Shown: positions 12,811 through 25,340, numbered from the stretch's first letter. The stretch is 64,000 bases of DNA from Sarcocystis neurona (GCA_000727475.1 KL647288.1:7963414-8027413); one strand, 5' to 3'. The notes: generated from the sequence alone by a model not told the origin. Translations and numbers: made by a program.

Positions 12811-15800
12811 TCAGCTACTACTACAGTATGCGGCTTTGTTGCCGCTGCTGCTGCTGCCGTGTGTAGCTGGCTGGTATGCTGCCGCTGCTTCGGCAGCACC
12901 AAAACGTATGTGCGGTGGAGCAACGAAATAGCGCAGTAGACCCCAGAGGTCACAGAAGGCAGCAGCAGCTTCTGTGTCAGTCGGGACGCCGTGGACTACT
13001 ATGTGCTTCACTCCTAGTAGAAATTTACAATTCAAGTAGGACCTCCTTTCTTGCTGCGCAACTTCATCCTGCTGCTGCAGGCGCGCCAGCTCTGCTGCAG
13101 GGGGCCACAGATGCATGTGCGACGGCAGGTGGGGTAGCAGCAGCTCTTCGGGTGCGACGCACCCGTAGCAGCAACGAGTGCTCGCAGTCTCGTCCTGCTG
13201 TGGCCACTGTTCCTGCTGCTCTGCTGCTGCAGCCACGTCCTGCTTTTCCATCTCGACTGTAGAATAGCTCCACACTGCTGCAGCAGCAGCTGCTGCCGCG
13301 AACTCCCTTTCTTCCTCCGACTGTTTTCCCATGCTGCATGCACCACCCCTGTCTGGCGCTGCTTTCACTCCCTCCTGTTGTGCTGCTGTTGCCGATGCTG
13401 CTGTCGCAGCCGCGTCCCTCGCACTTTCCTCAGAAAACGTCGTCGTCAAGAATTGCTGCGCCTCCTTGTCACTCTGCACCATGCTCCGTTCGTGCTGCCG
13501 CTGCAGCTCCTCGGTGGTCTGCAGCAGCGCGGCGTACTCCGCTGCTGCAGCCTCCCCTCCCTTTGGTCCTCCTGTCGCGACGCCCTGGTGCCATACCTCC
13601 TCCTTCTTCTCCTGCGCCTCCAAAGCCACCTGCTGCCCCTCCTGCTCTCCACCATTACGCTCCCGCAACTCTTCCTCCTGCGTCAGCTCCTCCCGCGCTT
13701 GTAGCAAATGTTCCGGATCCTCCGGCAGCTGGAGCTCCTTGCGCCTGACCTGCTCCTGCCGCGGCGCTGGCCCACAGGGCAGTGCGACTTGCGGCTCGTC
13801 TGAGTCGAGCTCCTGCAGCAGCCACGACTGCCCACCTATCGCTCCTTGCCCTTCTTCTCTGCTAGAGCACTGCAGGACCTGGGTGTTTGTACAAGCAGCA
13901 AGAAGTGTTTTCAAAACAGCAGCCTGCCGCGCAAGGAGTGCTGCTCTAGCTTGCTGCTCCTCCCTTCTCTCTCTCTTGGCGCAGCAGTACTCGTCCCTCC
14001 GCCCTCTTTTGAGGCTCACGCTGTTGTCCAGACACGTCTCATCTCCCCTCCGATCACTCCACACGTTGCTGCTGTTCAAACTCGTAAACCTGCTGGTAGT
14101 GACGCCCATGTCACTGCTATCCGTGAGGCTGCTTGCACTTTCGGGACCACTGCTGTTCCTCTCGCTGCTCGCAGCCGCACTACTACTGCTGCTGCTGCTA
14201 TCAAGAAACGCACGACCCCCTGTACTGCAGGAGCGGCCGCTGCTACCGCAGTTCGTACTGCACCCGCTACTGCTGCTGCAGCTCCCGTTTGTCGAGCCAC
14301 CCCGGCTACATGTGTTCCCTGTGTTACGCCTTCCTGAATCGTTTGAAGTTTCGCTCCTCCTGCAGCTGCTGCTGTTGCTATCTCTGCTCCGCTCTTCTGC
14401 TGTCTTCCTCCTGCTGTGGCTGCCCCTCCCCCCCCTTTTGTAGGTGGGTCGTCTGCAGATATACATGCAGGGAGCTACCTCGGGGTCGTAGGCGACGAAC
14501 CAGTGGGGGAAGTGCAACAGCAGGAAGTCTCTCAGTTCTTCAAGATGTAGCAGGTAAGACGCATCCAAGTCGATCCTTCTGACAAGTGTGAGGGGGCGAG
14601 CGCCTCCGTTGCTGCGGCATGCAGCCTCTACCTCCTGGTAAGGAAACTTATTTGTTAAGCGGTCCGCGTAAAGTGTGCTCCTGCCGCTGCTACCAGGGCC
14701 ACTAATGCTGCTGCTGCTGCTCTTGCAGCTGCTGAGGCTGCCAAAGTTCAGTCGCTGCGGGACGGAGGAAGAACGCCACCCGCCGTCCCTCTCCTCCGCA
14801 GAAGCAGCAGCAGGAGGGTCGCAGTTGCCGGCGATCTCCGCAGCACCAATGACCAAAGGTCGCCGAAGCTGACCTGCTATACCTGCTTCAGAAGCACGCA
14901 GTACGCCTGCGCCCCCGCTTCCTTCTTCGCCTTCCCCTTTCCGTCCCTCTTTTCCCCGGGGCGGTAGCACTGCTGGTGCTGGCGCATCTGCACCTGCACC
15001 GCAAGAGCTGCTGCCGTCGCTGCTCTTCCTATGCAGGTGCTCCCCCACGTACGACTGGCGTGGGGCGCCGGCCACAACGACGCCGCTGCTGTAGGCGATC
15101 ACAACCCCGCGTTGGCGGTCTCTGCTCTTTTTCGGTCCTGAACAGCAGCAGCAGCAGCGGTACAAAAGCAGCACACGCCAACATGGCAGGAGCAGAGGGA
15201 ATGCAATACATGCTGCACCGGTGGCGGAGGCAGCAGCACCAGCACGTGTAACAGTAGCCAGTGCGCTGTCCAATGGCAGCAGTAATTGTCCTCCACTCAG
15301 AAGAAGGGTTGCGTAAACAAGGAAGTGTGTGCTCACTTAAGTAGAGGAAAAAGTATATAGATGTATACACGCATACATACATGTGTAAATGCATACGGGT
15401 GTATATATATATATATACGGTGTATGCAGTATGGCTGTCCGCATTAGGTGGAGCATGCATGCGATGGTTTGTTGCTTGCCTGGAGTGACAACGGCCCGCT
15501 TTGCCTTCAAGTATACGTAGTTTCCCTGCGGCGACCGCAGCGTCTTTTTGCAGATGTCAAAAGCGTTTGAACTAAAAGACTGAGAGAAAAAAAGCGACCG
15601 CTCCGTTAAAAGAGGCTTCTGCAAAAGCTGCCGCACCGGCCAGCCACGTCGGATACTCCAGCTGCTGCTGGAGGTGGTGGAGGGGCGGAATGAGGAGGCA
15701 AGAGGAGGATGAAAGCTGCTGTTGCTGTTGCTCCGGCAGCTGGCACGAGAGTAGCTACTGGCGGTGCGGGAGTAGGCGCAGGAGGGGTTCACGCTGACGC

Positions 15801-18800
15801 TGCAGCCGTTGCTAGCAACGGGGTAACAGTCACTGCTGCTGCTGCTGCAACTGTGGACGGGAGGAAGGCTGACACTGCCTGTGTCGCAGATGACGCTTCT
15901 GCTGCTCAAGACGCTGGTGCAGCCGATGTCGCCCTCTCCTACGTCAGGTGAAAGAGCGACGGGCCCAGAGGTAGGTATGTGAAAGCCACACGGAGAGGAA
16001 GGAGCGTAGCTGTTGCTGACGCTGGTTCCTGCTGTTGTTGTTCGGGCAATGCCGCCGCAGCTGCTGCTGCTTGCCGCGTCCGCGACCCCCCACAGGCTGC
16101 TGTGGCTTCTACTAAAGAGGACACTGCTGCTGCCGCTGTACGAGGCGTCGCTGCTGCCCACCTGCCTGCCGACGCCGTTGATTGATGGGCTGCTCCGCGC
16201 AGTGTCCTCTCCGCCGTTCAAGTTGCTGTTGAAATTGCCTGCTGCAGCAACCCGTGTAGTCGAAGAGACCGAAGGGGTACAAGCCTCAACGTAGAGAGCC
16301 CGACCAGCGACTGCTGCTGCCGCTGAGTCCTCTGTCACTGGTAATGTCGCAGCGGTCGCCAAGCCTACATAGCTTCGTGACCCTACATCCATTGGTTCCG
16401 GCTCCTGCAGAGGAAGAAGCTGCTGCTGTTGCTGCAGAGGAATATGCTGCTGCGTGGCGTGTTGCACTCGGTGCTGCACTGACACATAAAGCTCCGCCTG
16501 CTGTTGCTGCAGTGCTCGGTGCTCAACGGTCACCCTGTCTAGAGAGGGTTCGTATGTGCCCCTCTGTTCCTGCTGCTGCTCTTCCTGCTGCTGTTGCTTC
16601 TGCTTCAAGTGTCGTGTCTCCTCCTGCTGCTTCTGCGGGTGATGCTCCTCCTCCTCGTCCTTCTGCTGCGTTTGCTGTAGCTCCTGTTGTCGCTGCTCCT
16701 GCTGATTGACACACGTTTTCTGAAGCCAGTGTGGGCTGACGGCAGAGAAACTGGCCGCATCAGCAGCGCCAGCTGACTGGGTCTCCGCCGCTCCCGCGCC
16801 GGCGCCACCGAAGGAACTGGCTGCTGCTGCTCCTGCTAGTGCAGGCGCAGCCTCTGAGTGTCCTGCAGGTGCTGCACATGCTGCTTCTGTTGCGTCCGCG
16901 GCTCCCCGTGCACTTGCTGCTGCTGCAGTCCCTGCTGCTGCGTGCCGCTGCAACTGCCAACTAGCGGCGTTGTGTTCAGCCTTTTGTGGGTGCACCAACA
17001 CCTCCAACTGGCTCTGCTGCTGCTGTCGTTGCTTCTTTTCCTGCTGTGTCTTCTGTTGCTGCTGCTGCTGTAGATCCTGCTGCTGCTGCTGCAGATGCTG
17101 CTGGTGCTGCTGCTGCAACTGCCCCACCTTTCGCAGCTTCAAGTCTCGCTGCTGCTCGGCAATGCTTTGTTTCACCTGTCCCTGCTGCTCTTGGAAAGAC
17201 GCCTGCCGGTGCTTATCTCGCCGCTGTTGTTGCTCCTGGGGCTGCCGCGGCTGCTCGTGGCGCTGCTGTTCCGCAGCCGTGGATCGGTCCTGGTAGTGCT
17301 GCTGCTCGTCGTGAGCCTCGCGCAGCTTGTGTTGCTGTGAAGCCTGGTCCTGCTGCTGCACACCTCGCTGCTTCCGGTGTCGTCGCTGCTCTGAGTTTTC
17401 CTGCCGCTCATGCTGCTGCTGCTGTCGCTGTTGGTGCAGCGGCCCCCGTTGCTCCTGCTTCCCCTCCTGCTCACGTTCACTGTTCTGCTGCTGCTGTTTC
17501 GCTTGTTCTTGTTGCTGGAGCTGATGTAGCACGAGCCGAACAGGGAATTTCTCTTCGATCTGCCGTTCCTCCTGTTGCTGCCGTGCAGCCTGCAGACGCT
17601 CACCGTGAGGTTTCTGCAGAACAAGTTCCCGACACCCGTGCTGCTGTTGCTGTTGCTCTCCCTCCTCTGATCTCTGTCTCTGCCGCCGACGCTCCTCTTG
17701 CTGGTCTCCTAATGCCCCTTTCTGCTGCTGGAGCTCCTGCTCTTCTGACTTCTTTCCATGCTGCTCCTGCTCTTGACCGCCCTGTTGCAAAGCTGTCTGG
17801 GGGAGGCCCCGCTGTGGATACAGCGTATCTGCCTGCTGATGTCTGGCCTCATGTCGCTGCTGCTGCGACCGCTTACGCCCCTGGTGCCGCTGTTCCTGGT
17901 GTTGCTTCACCAGCCGCCGCTGGATTTGCTGTGTCTCAGAGAGAAACTGGTCGCACTGCTGCTGCAGCTGCTGTTGCCGATTTTGTCCATCCAACTGCTG
18001 CAATTCCCCCTGCTGCTTCTGCTCCGCCTGCGGCTGCTTCTGCTTCCCCCGCCGCTGAGTCTCCTGTTGCAGCCGCTGCTGATGTTGCAGGTCGTTGTCG
18101 TGCGCACCGAGCTGCAGCTGCCGCCTGCCTGGCACTTGCTGATTCGGCCCCTCAATATGCTGCTGCGGGCAGCAGTGGGTGAGCTGCTGCTGCTGCCCAT
18201 TTTCGCGCACCTGGGTCTGTTGTCCACGCAGATTACCTCCGTGACACCACTGCTGCTGCTGCTTTTGCTGCTGCTGATCGACCGACGGGGGCGGAGGCCG
18301 GTGCGACTGCTGCTCTGGCGACAGCTCCTGCAAAGGCTCTTTTAGCTGATGCCGCGGCTCTTCCTCCTTCACGAGTTGCTGCAGCTCTGGCTGCTTCTGC
18401 GTCTGCAGCTGATGCTGCAGTTGCTCACTTCGAGGTTGAGACGCCTGCTGCCGCTGACTCAACTGGTGATAGATTTGCAACTGACGCTGCTGCTCCAGCG
18501 TCAGTGGATGTCGCCGCTGCGGGGCAGCTACCGAGTGCTCCTGCTGCCTGTGTGCGAGGGCCTGCAATTGTACGAAGTGCAAGTGCTGGCGCTTGTCAAG
18601 TTCTGGCTGCAGTAGCTGTTGCAGGGGGTGGCTCTCTGGCTGCTGTGACTTTGGCTGCTGCTGCAGCCCATGCTGCTCTTGCAGCTGCTGTTGCTGTTCT
18701 TGCGTCTGCTGCTGTTGTATCGGCCGCAGTTGTTGCGCCTGCTGCTGCTGTTGCTCCTGCTGCTGGTGTTCCGCCAGCGACTGTAGCTGCTGTAGATCGT

Positions 18801-20448
18801 GCTGCTGCTGTTGCTGCGCCTGGCTTGGGAGCCCCACCTGTTGTTGCGGCTGCAGCTGCTGCTTCCCCTGCTGTCGCCGCGCCGCGCACTGCCGCTGAAG
18901 CTCCTGGCGGAGCTGCGGCTCGCGCCGCTGCTGCTGCAGCCCAGACCGTTGGTGCTGCGCGTGCTGCTGTTGCTCTGCTTCCTCTGGCTGGAGCTGTCGC
19001 TCCTGTGCACTTCCTGTCTCTCGTTCCTGCTGCTGCTGTTGTTGCTGCTGCTGCTTTTGGTGTTGCTGTTGTTGTTGCTGGGGCTGTTGTTGTTGCTGCT
19101 CTTGTTGTGGCAGTTGCTCGTGTTGGGGCTGCTGCTGCTGTTGTTGCTGTCGTTGCTCTTGATGGTGCTGCTGTCCCTGCTGCTGCTCTTGTGGCACCTG
19201 CTGCTGCTGTTGCTGCTGCTGCTCTTGGTGTTCTTGTTGCTGGCTGGAGCAGAAGGACGGTGTGGATAGTGTACACGTTGCTTCCCCTTGATATTGTGTC
19301 TGCTCGTGCTGTCGAAGTAGAGTCGACTGCGCAGGCTGCTGCTGTCGCTGTTGGACGACACGTTGCTGCTCCGGATGCTGCTGAAGAGCCACTGCCAGCA
19401 GATTTTGCTGCTGTGAAGGAAGAGATTGCTGCTGCAGGTGCTGCACAGGTTGCTGTTGCTGTTGAGGAGTGTGTTGCGGGAGTTGCGGCCGCAGCTGATG
19501 CTGCGTCCAGAGCTCCTGCTGCACCTCTCTCTGTTGCTGCTGCTTCTTCTGTTGCTGCTCAGTTGTTGCAGAACGAGACTCTTGATTCGCCGAAGCCACG
19601 CGTGATGAACACGCCGTCGAAGCAGAAGAGGAAACCTGGTCCGACTCCGCTGCTGCAGCAGCCAGATTCGCAGCAGCAGCAGCATCGCAAGCAGCTTCCG
19701 CTTTTAACCAGGTCGAAGGGCAACGTGCTGCTGCAGCTGCAGACACAAAATCTCCCAGTCGGCTGCAACTGCTGGGCACTGCTGCCGTCGCAGGAGACAG
19801 CAGCGACGCGAAGAAGTCGGGGGAAGAGTTGACTGCAACAGAGGGACAGTGTGTCCCTCGCAACTGCTGATGCTCTTGCGATTGTTGGCGCACCCCCCCC
19901 TGTTCCTCTACAGCTGTCTGATGCTCCTGCTGCAGCTGCAGCCACTGCTCCTGGCCTCGGAGCTGTTGCAAGTGTTGACAGCGCTGTTCAGCGTGCTGCA
20001 GCGCACTTGCCTGCCTTCTCAGATGACTTGTTTGCCGCTGTTTCTGCACTGGTGGCTGCCGCTCTTGTTGCAGCAGCTGCTGCTGCTGATCCTGCGGGTC
20101 TCCCTGCGGTTGGCGTAGTTCCTGCTGCTGCAGGACCTGCGCGAGTTGCCCGTCCTGCTGCAGCTGCTGCGGCGTCTCCTGCAAACGTGATGAACTCCGC
20201 AGCTTCTGCGACAGCTGAGCAAGGCGGAGCTGCTGTTGCTGGTGCAGCTGCTGCTCTCGTTGCTGCCATGACTGCTCGGGGGAGTGCTCCTCTCGGTGCT
20301 GAAATTCACCACGCTGCAGCTGTTGTTGCTGCTCGCAAAACAGCCTCTCCTGTTTCTTCAGCTGCCGCAGAGGGCGCTGCTGCTGTGCCAGCAGCGTCTG
20401 GCTCTGGTGTGGAAGCAGCTGCTGTTGCTGCTGCTGAATCTGTTGCAT
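12811..20448 (-). CDS. Giant glutamine-rich protein, two-exon model (about 2,504 aa)
   Basis: Family not recognised. Exon 20448-15419 and exon 15295-12811 join across a 123-nt intron (15418-15296) with GTATAT donor, pyrimidine-rich acceptor ending TTCTTCTGAG, and matching phase 2. The first ATG in frame is at 20448; the frame is open 39 codons further without ATG, so an upstream exon is possible. Residues 1 to about 1160 are extremely Gln-rich (runs up to nine Q) with Glu, Leu, Arg and His between; about 1160-1240 Ala-rich; 1240-1350 Gln/Glu-rich; 1350-1640 Ser/Thr-rich; about 1704-1727 hydrophobic and Cys-rich; about 1910-1955 a non-repetitive stretch containing LRDFLLLHFPHWFVAYDPE; then acidic, probably coiled-coil sequence; and a C-terminal piece HIVVHGVPTD...WGLLRYF. 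The Q frame is 1,742 codons before the intron, against at most 442 in any shadow frame of the same DNA, which favours it as the real frame. It may be nuclear or RNA-associated by composition only. Confidence 0.6.
15296..15418 (-). other. Intron of the Q-rich gene
   Basis: Minus-strand 123-nt segment from a GTATATATATA donor to a TTCTTCTGAG acceptor. It carries (TA)n and ACACCCGTATG-type spacer sequence quite unlike the flanking GC-rich frames. It contains the TAA that would otherwise split the two long frames. The upstream exon stops after the second base of a codon and the downstream exon supplies one base, so removal restores one continuous frame. Confidence 0.6.
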
Positions 20449-22210
20449 TTTGCTGCTGCTGCTGCTGCAGCGCCTGCAGCTGCTGCTGTATCTGCTGCTG
20501 CCGCTGGAGGGAGCAAAGCGAAGAAAGGGACGAGAAGCCGGTGGAAATGGAAGACCCCACAGCAAAAGAGGGTACGCGAGACAGCGGATGCTGCGGCATC
20601 ATATCGCTGCCGCTGCGCTGCTGCTGCTACAGCAGGACGTCGTCGCTTCTCTTCGGTTGCAGCGGGAACAGGCCACACAGCAGCGCACTGCAACAGCAGC
20701 AGCAGCGTCATGGCTCCCCTCTACAGCGCAATACCGACAGCGTCAGCAGCCACCCGCAGCATTTCAGGCACCGCCCTTCCAGCTACTTCGCCTCTCTCTG
20801 CTCGTACTGCCACAGGTGCTGCGGCACTCATGCTACAGCGCTGCTGCGCTAGCACAACCACCTGCTGCTGCAGTCGCTACATGCCACGCGGGGCGCACTG
20901 GCTCTGCTCCTGTTGTTGGTGCATCGCCTCTCCTCCTCCTGCTGCTGCCGCTCCCCCACAGACGGGGAAGGTTCACGCTCTAAATTGCAGCAGCTGCTGC
21001 TGCAGCTGCCCCTCCTGAGGACTACAGCCAATTCGTCCCCATTGCGGAAGAGACTGCTGGTGCTGCTGCATCGGTTGGGTCTTCCCGTGCTACGGGACTG
21101 CTGTTGAGGGGACTGCAGCAGTGTCGCCGCCACAAACGCTGTTTCTGCCGCGAGGGCTGCTGCTGCCCAGCCTGCCGCTGTTGCCGCTGCGGGTACAGTC
21201 GCGCTTGCTCCTTCACCTGCTATCTGCTTTGACAGCTGTCGTCGCAGTCGTCAAGTCGTCTGCTCCTGCTGCACGTGCAGTTGCTGCTCGTGGTGCTGCA
21301 AGTTGACACTGCAGTCCGGCTGCTTCCGGGACTGCTGCAGCCCCCTCCTGGGCAGTCCGCCGCCCCTGGAACTGCTTCTTGTAGTGCTGCTGTGGTTCGT
21401 GCTGGCAATGTTGCTGCAACAGACAAAGAGAGGTGTTCACACCGCAGCCGCGCCGCTGGGTGTAGAGTGTGTGACTGGGCCCCCACAAGCAGCAGACATA
21501 CGCGCAACCGCTCGCAGTCGAGCACCAGCACCTGCGGCGCCAGCAGCGGCAGCCAAGACGGCAGCAGCAGCGGGAGGAGCAGGAGCAGGACCACCACGAG
21601 TAGCCGAGTAGCAGTGGGACGAGTTGAATCCAGAGTCGCTGTGGTAGTGGCAGCGGCAATAAGGGTGGCTGTACGAGCACCAGCAGCTGCAGCAGGTGTT
21701 CCAGCAACAGCAGGAGCACCGGCAGCGAAAGCAGGAGCAGTTGCAGCAGAAGCAGACGCAGCAGGAGCAGCCGCGGCACGGCTGGGAGCACCAGCAGGGG
21801 ACCGAAAATGGGGCTGCCGCAGCAGAAGCGGCAGAAGGGCGGAGCTATTTTCTTTTGCAAAGTCTGGGACTGAGAAAGGACGGAGGAGCAGCGGACGACA
21901 CGCAGCTAATCAAGGCAGTAGAGACAGAGATGGTGGCGGCAGCAGGTCTCGAGCGGAGCAGCAGCGCGCACAGACAGGCAGGCACCAGCCGAGACAAAGG
22001 TGAGTAGCAGCGGATCAACAGCAGCACCAACGCAGCAGTGGAGAAAGAGTAGCGGAGCGGCAGGAGCGGCAGACTTGCCCAAGATCTACAGTGATAGAGA
22101 GCAGCAGCAGCTGTGGCAGAGCAGATACACCGCAGCGGCTGCACACGACGGCCGTCAACCACCAGAGGGAGGGAAGAAGATAGTAGGGAACCTAGGCACC
22201 AGAAACAAGA
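20449..22210. repeat. Trinucleotide block upstream of the Q-rich gene
   Basis: CTG-rich on the plus strand to about 21.4 kb, then switching to CAG-rich from about 21.5 kb. A minus frame at 21213-21860 (215 codons, no initial ATG) ends in non-repetitive sequence (HCQHEPQQHYKKQFQGRR) and could be an exon of the minus-strand gene downstream. It could not be connected. Confidence 0.6.
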
Positions 22211-22642
22211 CTATCCAATGCGGTCAGGCAATGCAGAAGTTTCCTCGAGAGATTCAAAATTGTATGCATGTCGGGGCGACAGGATGTTGACCCGCAGCAG
22301 CAGCAGCAGAAAAAGAGACGTGGTCGGTCGATATGCGCAGCACCAGCAGCAGGAGTCACGCAAAGACAAGAGCCAGTGCGAGCTGTATTTGCTTTTTTGA
22401 GTGCGATTCTCGTCCCGTCCAACTTCTGTAGGGGCGAGGACGAGGGGTCGATCTTCTTGCGGAACAGCAGCACAAAAACGGGGCTGTCCTAACGACTGCA
22501 GACGCACGGGGCTCTCTCGCAGTGCGACTCTTCGGCAGCCGCCGTCGCGACAGGCGGCAGCGGCAGAGGCTGCTGCTGCAGTTGCAGCTACACACCACAA
22601 GCAACGCAGCAATACTATAGTGGCGCACCAGCGGTAGCCCAT
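22211..22642 (-). CDS. Small putative secreted protein (143 aa)
   Basis: Not recognised. The ATG at 22642 opens a 143-residue frame beginning MGYRWCATIVLLRCLWCV followed by Ala-rich sequence, compatible with a signal peptide of about 30 residues. It then has a hydrophilic non-repetitive middle (PQEDRPLVLAPTEVGRDEN) and a Cys/Leu-rich stretch before the C-terminus (HAYNFESLEETSALPDRIG). It lies in the same orientation as the frame at 22931-23350, 288 bp downstream of it, and the two could be separate genes or exons of one. The opposite strand is CAG-rich and open in short pieces only. Confidence 0.35.
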   Translation of the reverse strand: MGYRWCATIVLLRCLWCVAATAAAASAAAACRDGGCRRVALRESPVRLQSLGQPRFCAAVPQEDRPLVLAPTEVGRDENRTQKSKYSSHWLLSLRDSCCWCCAYRPTTSLFLLLLLRVNILSPRHAYNFESLEETSALPDRIG

Positions 22643-22930
22643 TACGGGCAGCAGCAGCGGTTCTCCCCCCACGAAGAGCAGTGCACAAGGAAGACGAATT
22701 CGACGCCTCCAGGTACGTCGCAGAGCGCCAAGCGGCAGCTCGACCCCGGACGAGTAGACTCAAAACAGCAGCAGCAGCAGACCGAGACACTCTATTGCTT
22801 CACCAGTGACTGCTGCTGCTGCTACTGCTGCTTTCTGCTCTGCTCGTGCCCCCCTACTGCAGCTGCCCCTGCTATTACTGCTGCCGCTGTTGCTGCGCCT
22901 GTGTAGTTCCACTGGTCTAGCACTGCTACT

Positions 22931-23350
22931 CTACGGCCGCTGCTTCTTCTCCTGGGACCTCAGCCGCTGAAGCTTCTCATCGTGCTTCTTACGCTGCTTG
23001 TATTGCCGCCTCTCAACTGTTTCTACTGCTATTGGTACTTCTAAGCCTACTCGTGGCGCTGCGTCTCCTGTCTCCTCTAACGCCGCTGCGAACTTGTGTC
23101 TCTGATGCATCTGCGACGCCTGCAGGCTGCAGCTGTTCTCGCAGCCGCTTTTACGCTTCCTGCTGCTGCTAACGGTGTGAGCACCCCGCTGCACGAGCAA
23201 CAGACTTGAGGGGAGCACTGAAGGCAGAAAAACGGCAACCAGCAACAACAGCAGCAGTGGGCAGCACATGAACGCCAGCAGCACGCGGGATGCAATTGCA
23301 GGAACAAAGAAATTCCACCTATGCGTGTACCGCGACAAGCATATGAGCAT
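22931..23350 (-). CDS. Small basic protein with N-terminal hydrophobic segment (139 aa)
   Basis: Not recognised. It starts at a true ATG (23350) and ends TAG. Residues about 17-52 form a strongly hydrophobic stretch (RVLLAFMCCPLLLLLLVAVFL region) that could be a signal anchor or signal peptide. The rest is hydrophilic and basic, ending in a K/R/Q/E-rich tail (YKQRKKHDEKLQRLRSQEKK) likely to be helical. Non-repetitive residues dominate after position 55, unlike neighbouring shadow frames. It could also be the first exon of a longer minus-strand gene continuing toward 22.6 kb. No TATA-like or other promoter could be assigned. Confidence 0.45.
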   Translation of the reverse strand: MLICLSRYTHRWNFFVPAIASRVLLAFMCCPLLLLLLVAVFLPSVLPSSLLLVQRGAHTVSSSRKRKSGCENSCSLQASQMHQRHKFAAALEETGDAAPRVGLEVPIAVETVERRQYKQRKKHDEKLQRLRSQEKKQRP

Positions 23351-25340
23351 CTTGAATACGACAGATCCTTAGACACCTAGATGTACACACACGGGTGCTT
23401 GCGTTCTACGAATAAGTGTGCAGAAAGGAGTGCGAGGTGACTAATTGTGTGTATAGGTATATGCTGTGATGTATATTTACAAACGGTTGTGTACGGGTGT
23501 GCGTTGTGTGGACAGGTGTGCAAGCGCAGAGCACACTAGCACGGTCAAAGTGCATCTGGGTCTAGGTGGGCGCAAATTTAACATATACACACATATAGAT
23601 ATGCGTATAGACATACACAGAGGTACAGGTATAGTAATATATTTATTAATATATATATATATGTATATATATAAATGCATGTGTGTAAAATTACGCCGTA
23701 GCACCGTTCCACGTAGATGGAGCTATAGTTATAGGAGGGTGTAGAACTGCGTGCGCACGGTAGTAGATATAAACATTGTTCGTGCTGCGTCTTTCTTGCA
23801 CATACGTGTGTACCGTCGACCAAAGCTGAAGAGATCTGGCTATGTGTATATTCGTGTGGTACTCCGGATTTTCAGAAAGCATCGATGCCCATTGACATCG
23901 TCTATTCTCCTCTAAGTAACGTATACATGTATGCAGATGCACAGGTACGTATGTATGTATACATGTATACATATATATATACATATATATATATATATCT
24001 ATCTATATATATATAAATATATACGTACAGAGGTATATGTAGATACATCCATATATATGTGTATATATATATATGTATATGCGCATACATATGTATCTGT
24101 ATATATGTAAACATTGCATCAAGAAAAATAAATGTATGCCTTTGGTGAGTAAGCCTATGTACAAGCACATGTGCATTCCCACTTCTTAGTACGTCGCCGA
24201 TGTCTACAAATCTGTCTATCACTACAAGTGTACGCATGTTCGAATGAGCACAGATGCGCGGACATGTTGAGCAATTTTTTTCCATGTTTCTTCATCTCTG
24301 CCCGCATACAGGTACATATATCTCTTCGCCTTCCCACATGAAGGAGCACCGTCAATGTTCACATCTATACTTTCTCGGAGCACTATATGCACATCCGCAT
24401 GCCCAAACACGCGAATATTGTGTGAGTTTACACATATGTATAAATATATACATATACTTCCAAGCATGCTGCTCTGCTGCAGGTCTTCAGCGATCTTTGT
24501 ACACTGTACCACTGAGGTACCAATTGTAATCCTCCGCCCTACAGTGACAATCCACTTCTGTCTATGCAAAGATGTCACCGGCGTGAGAATATACACGCTA
24601 GCAGCTTTCTGCTACATAGAACGCGCATCTGAAAGTCTCCAGATAAACGAATGGGGTTCAGCCGCAGGAGTGGGGATGCTCCTCAGTCTATCAGATGGAT
24701 ATCCACGATAAAGGAATGGAGGTCGCATCGGCAGCCGGCTCACCGTCCCCAAAAGTGTTTCGCCTCCTAAAGGAGAATTATGTATTTACCACACTCGCTC
24801 GCAGTTGAAGTCCCTATCTACCCCTCTGGCCGTGTTTGATGGGATCACACACATCGACGTGCCGACTGTACGTGTATGCTTACCCACACCTGTGTGACAC
24901 TTACACGGATGCGTTCGTGTGAGCGAACATACAAAAAATGGAAGTACGGTGGAGCACATCCACAGGGGCACGAAATTGTATATTCATAGGAATCATATGC
25001 ATTTCCTATGCAGCTACACGTACAGTTGTCTACATAAATATCGATGCGTGTGTCAGCCTTCCCCGGTATTTGAGGAAACTGCGTGCTTCCAGGGACACAC
25101 GTTATTCAGCGCGGCTGTAACGTGGAACCCCCCACCATACACACCCAGGTGCGTAGACGGCGATACTGCTGCCGTTGCGCTGCAAGCCTGTCCAGGACAA
25201 CACTTATCAACCTGCCTGTTTGTCTGCACACTGTGCGAACAGGTGTAGTTATCTACGTGGATGGCTGCACGCAAGCATTCATGCGTAGTCGTACGATTTT
25301 ACACGTAATTGTTAAACGTATACATTTAAGGCATCCTCAG
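23351..25340. other. AT-rich spacer
   Basis: Contains a dense cluster of TATATA and TATATG words at 23638-24110, with (TA)n at 23986-24016. The plus frame 24919-25248 and the minus frame 25053-25274 are open but unconvincing. No supported gene. Confidence 0.6.

Noticed and set aside
15296..15418. Stop codon between the two long minus frames as evidence of two genes or a pseudogene
   Set aside because: It sits in spacer-type DNA bounded by phase-matched splice sites, so an intron explains it better.
18528..19685. Minus-strand Ser/Asn-rich and Ala-rich frames inside the Q-rich gene
   Set aside because: Same CAG tract read in the AGC and GCA frames; they end where the repeat ends.
16986..19832. 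Long plus-strand Ala/Leu/Cys-rich frames opposite the Q-rich gene
   Set aside because: They are the GCT/CTG/TGC shadows of the minus-strand CAG frame, are much shorter, and contain no non-repetitive sequence.
23638..24110. AT-rich (TATATA) cluster as a replication origin or centromere
   Set aside because: Short and similar in kind to the many other (TA)n clusters in the window; nothing distinguishes it.
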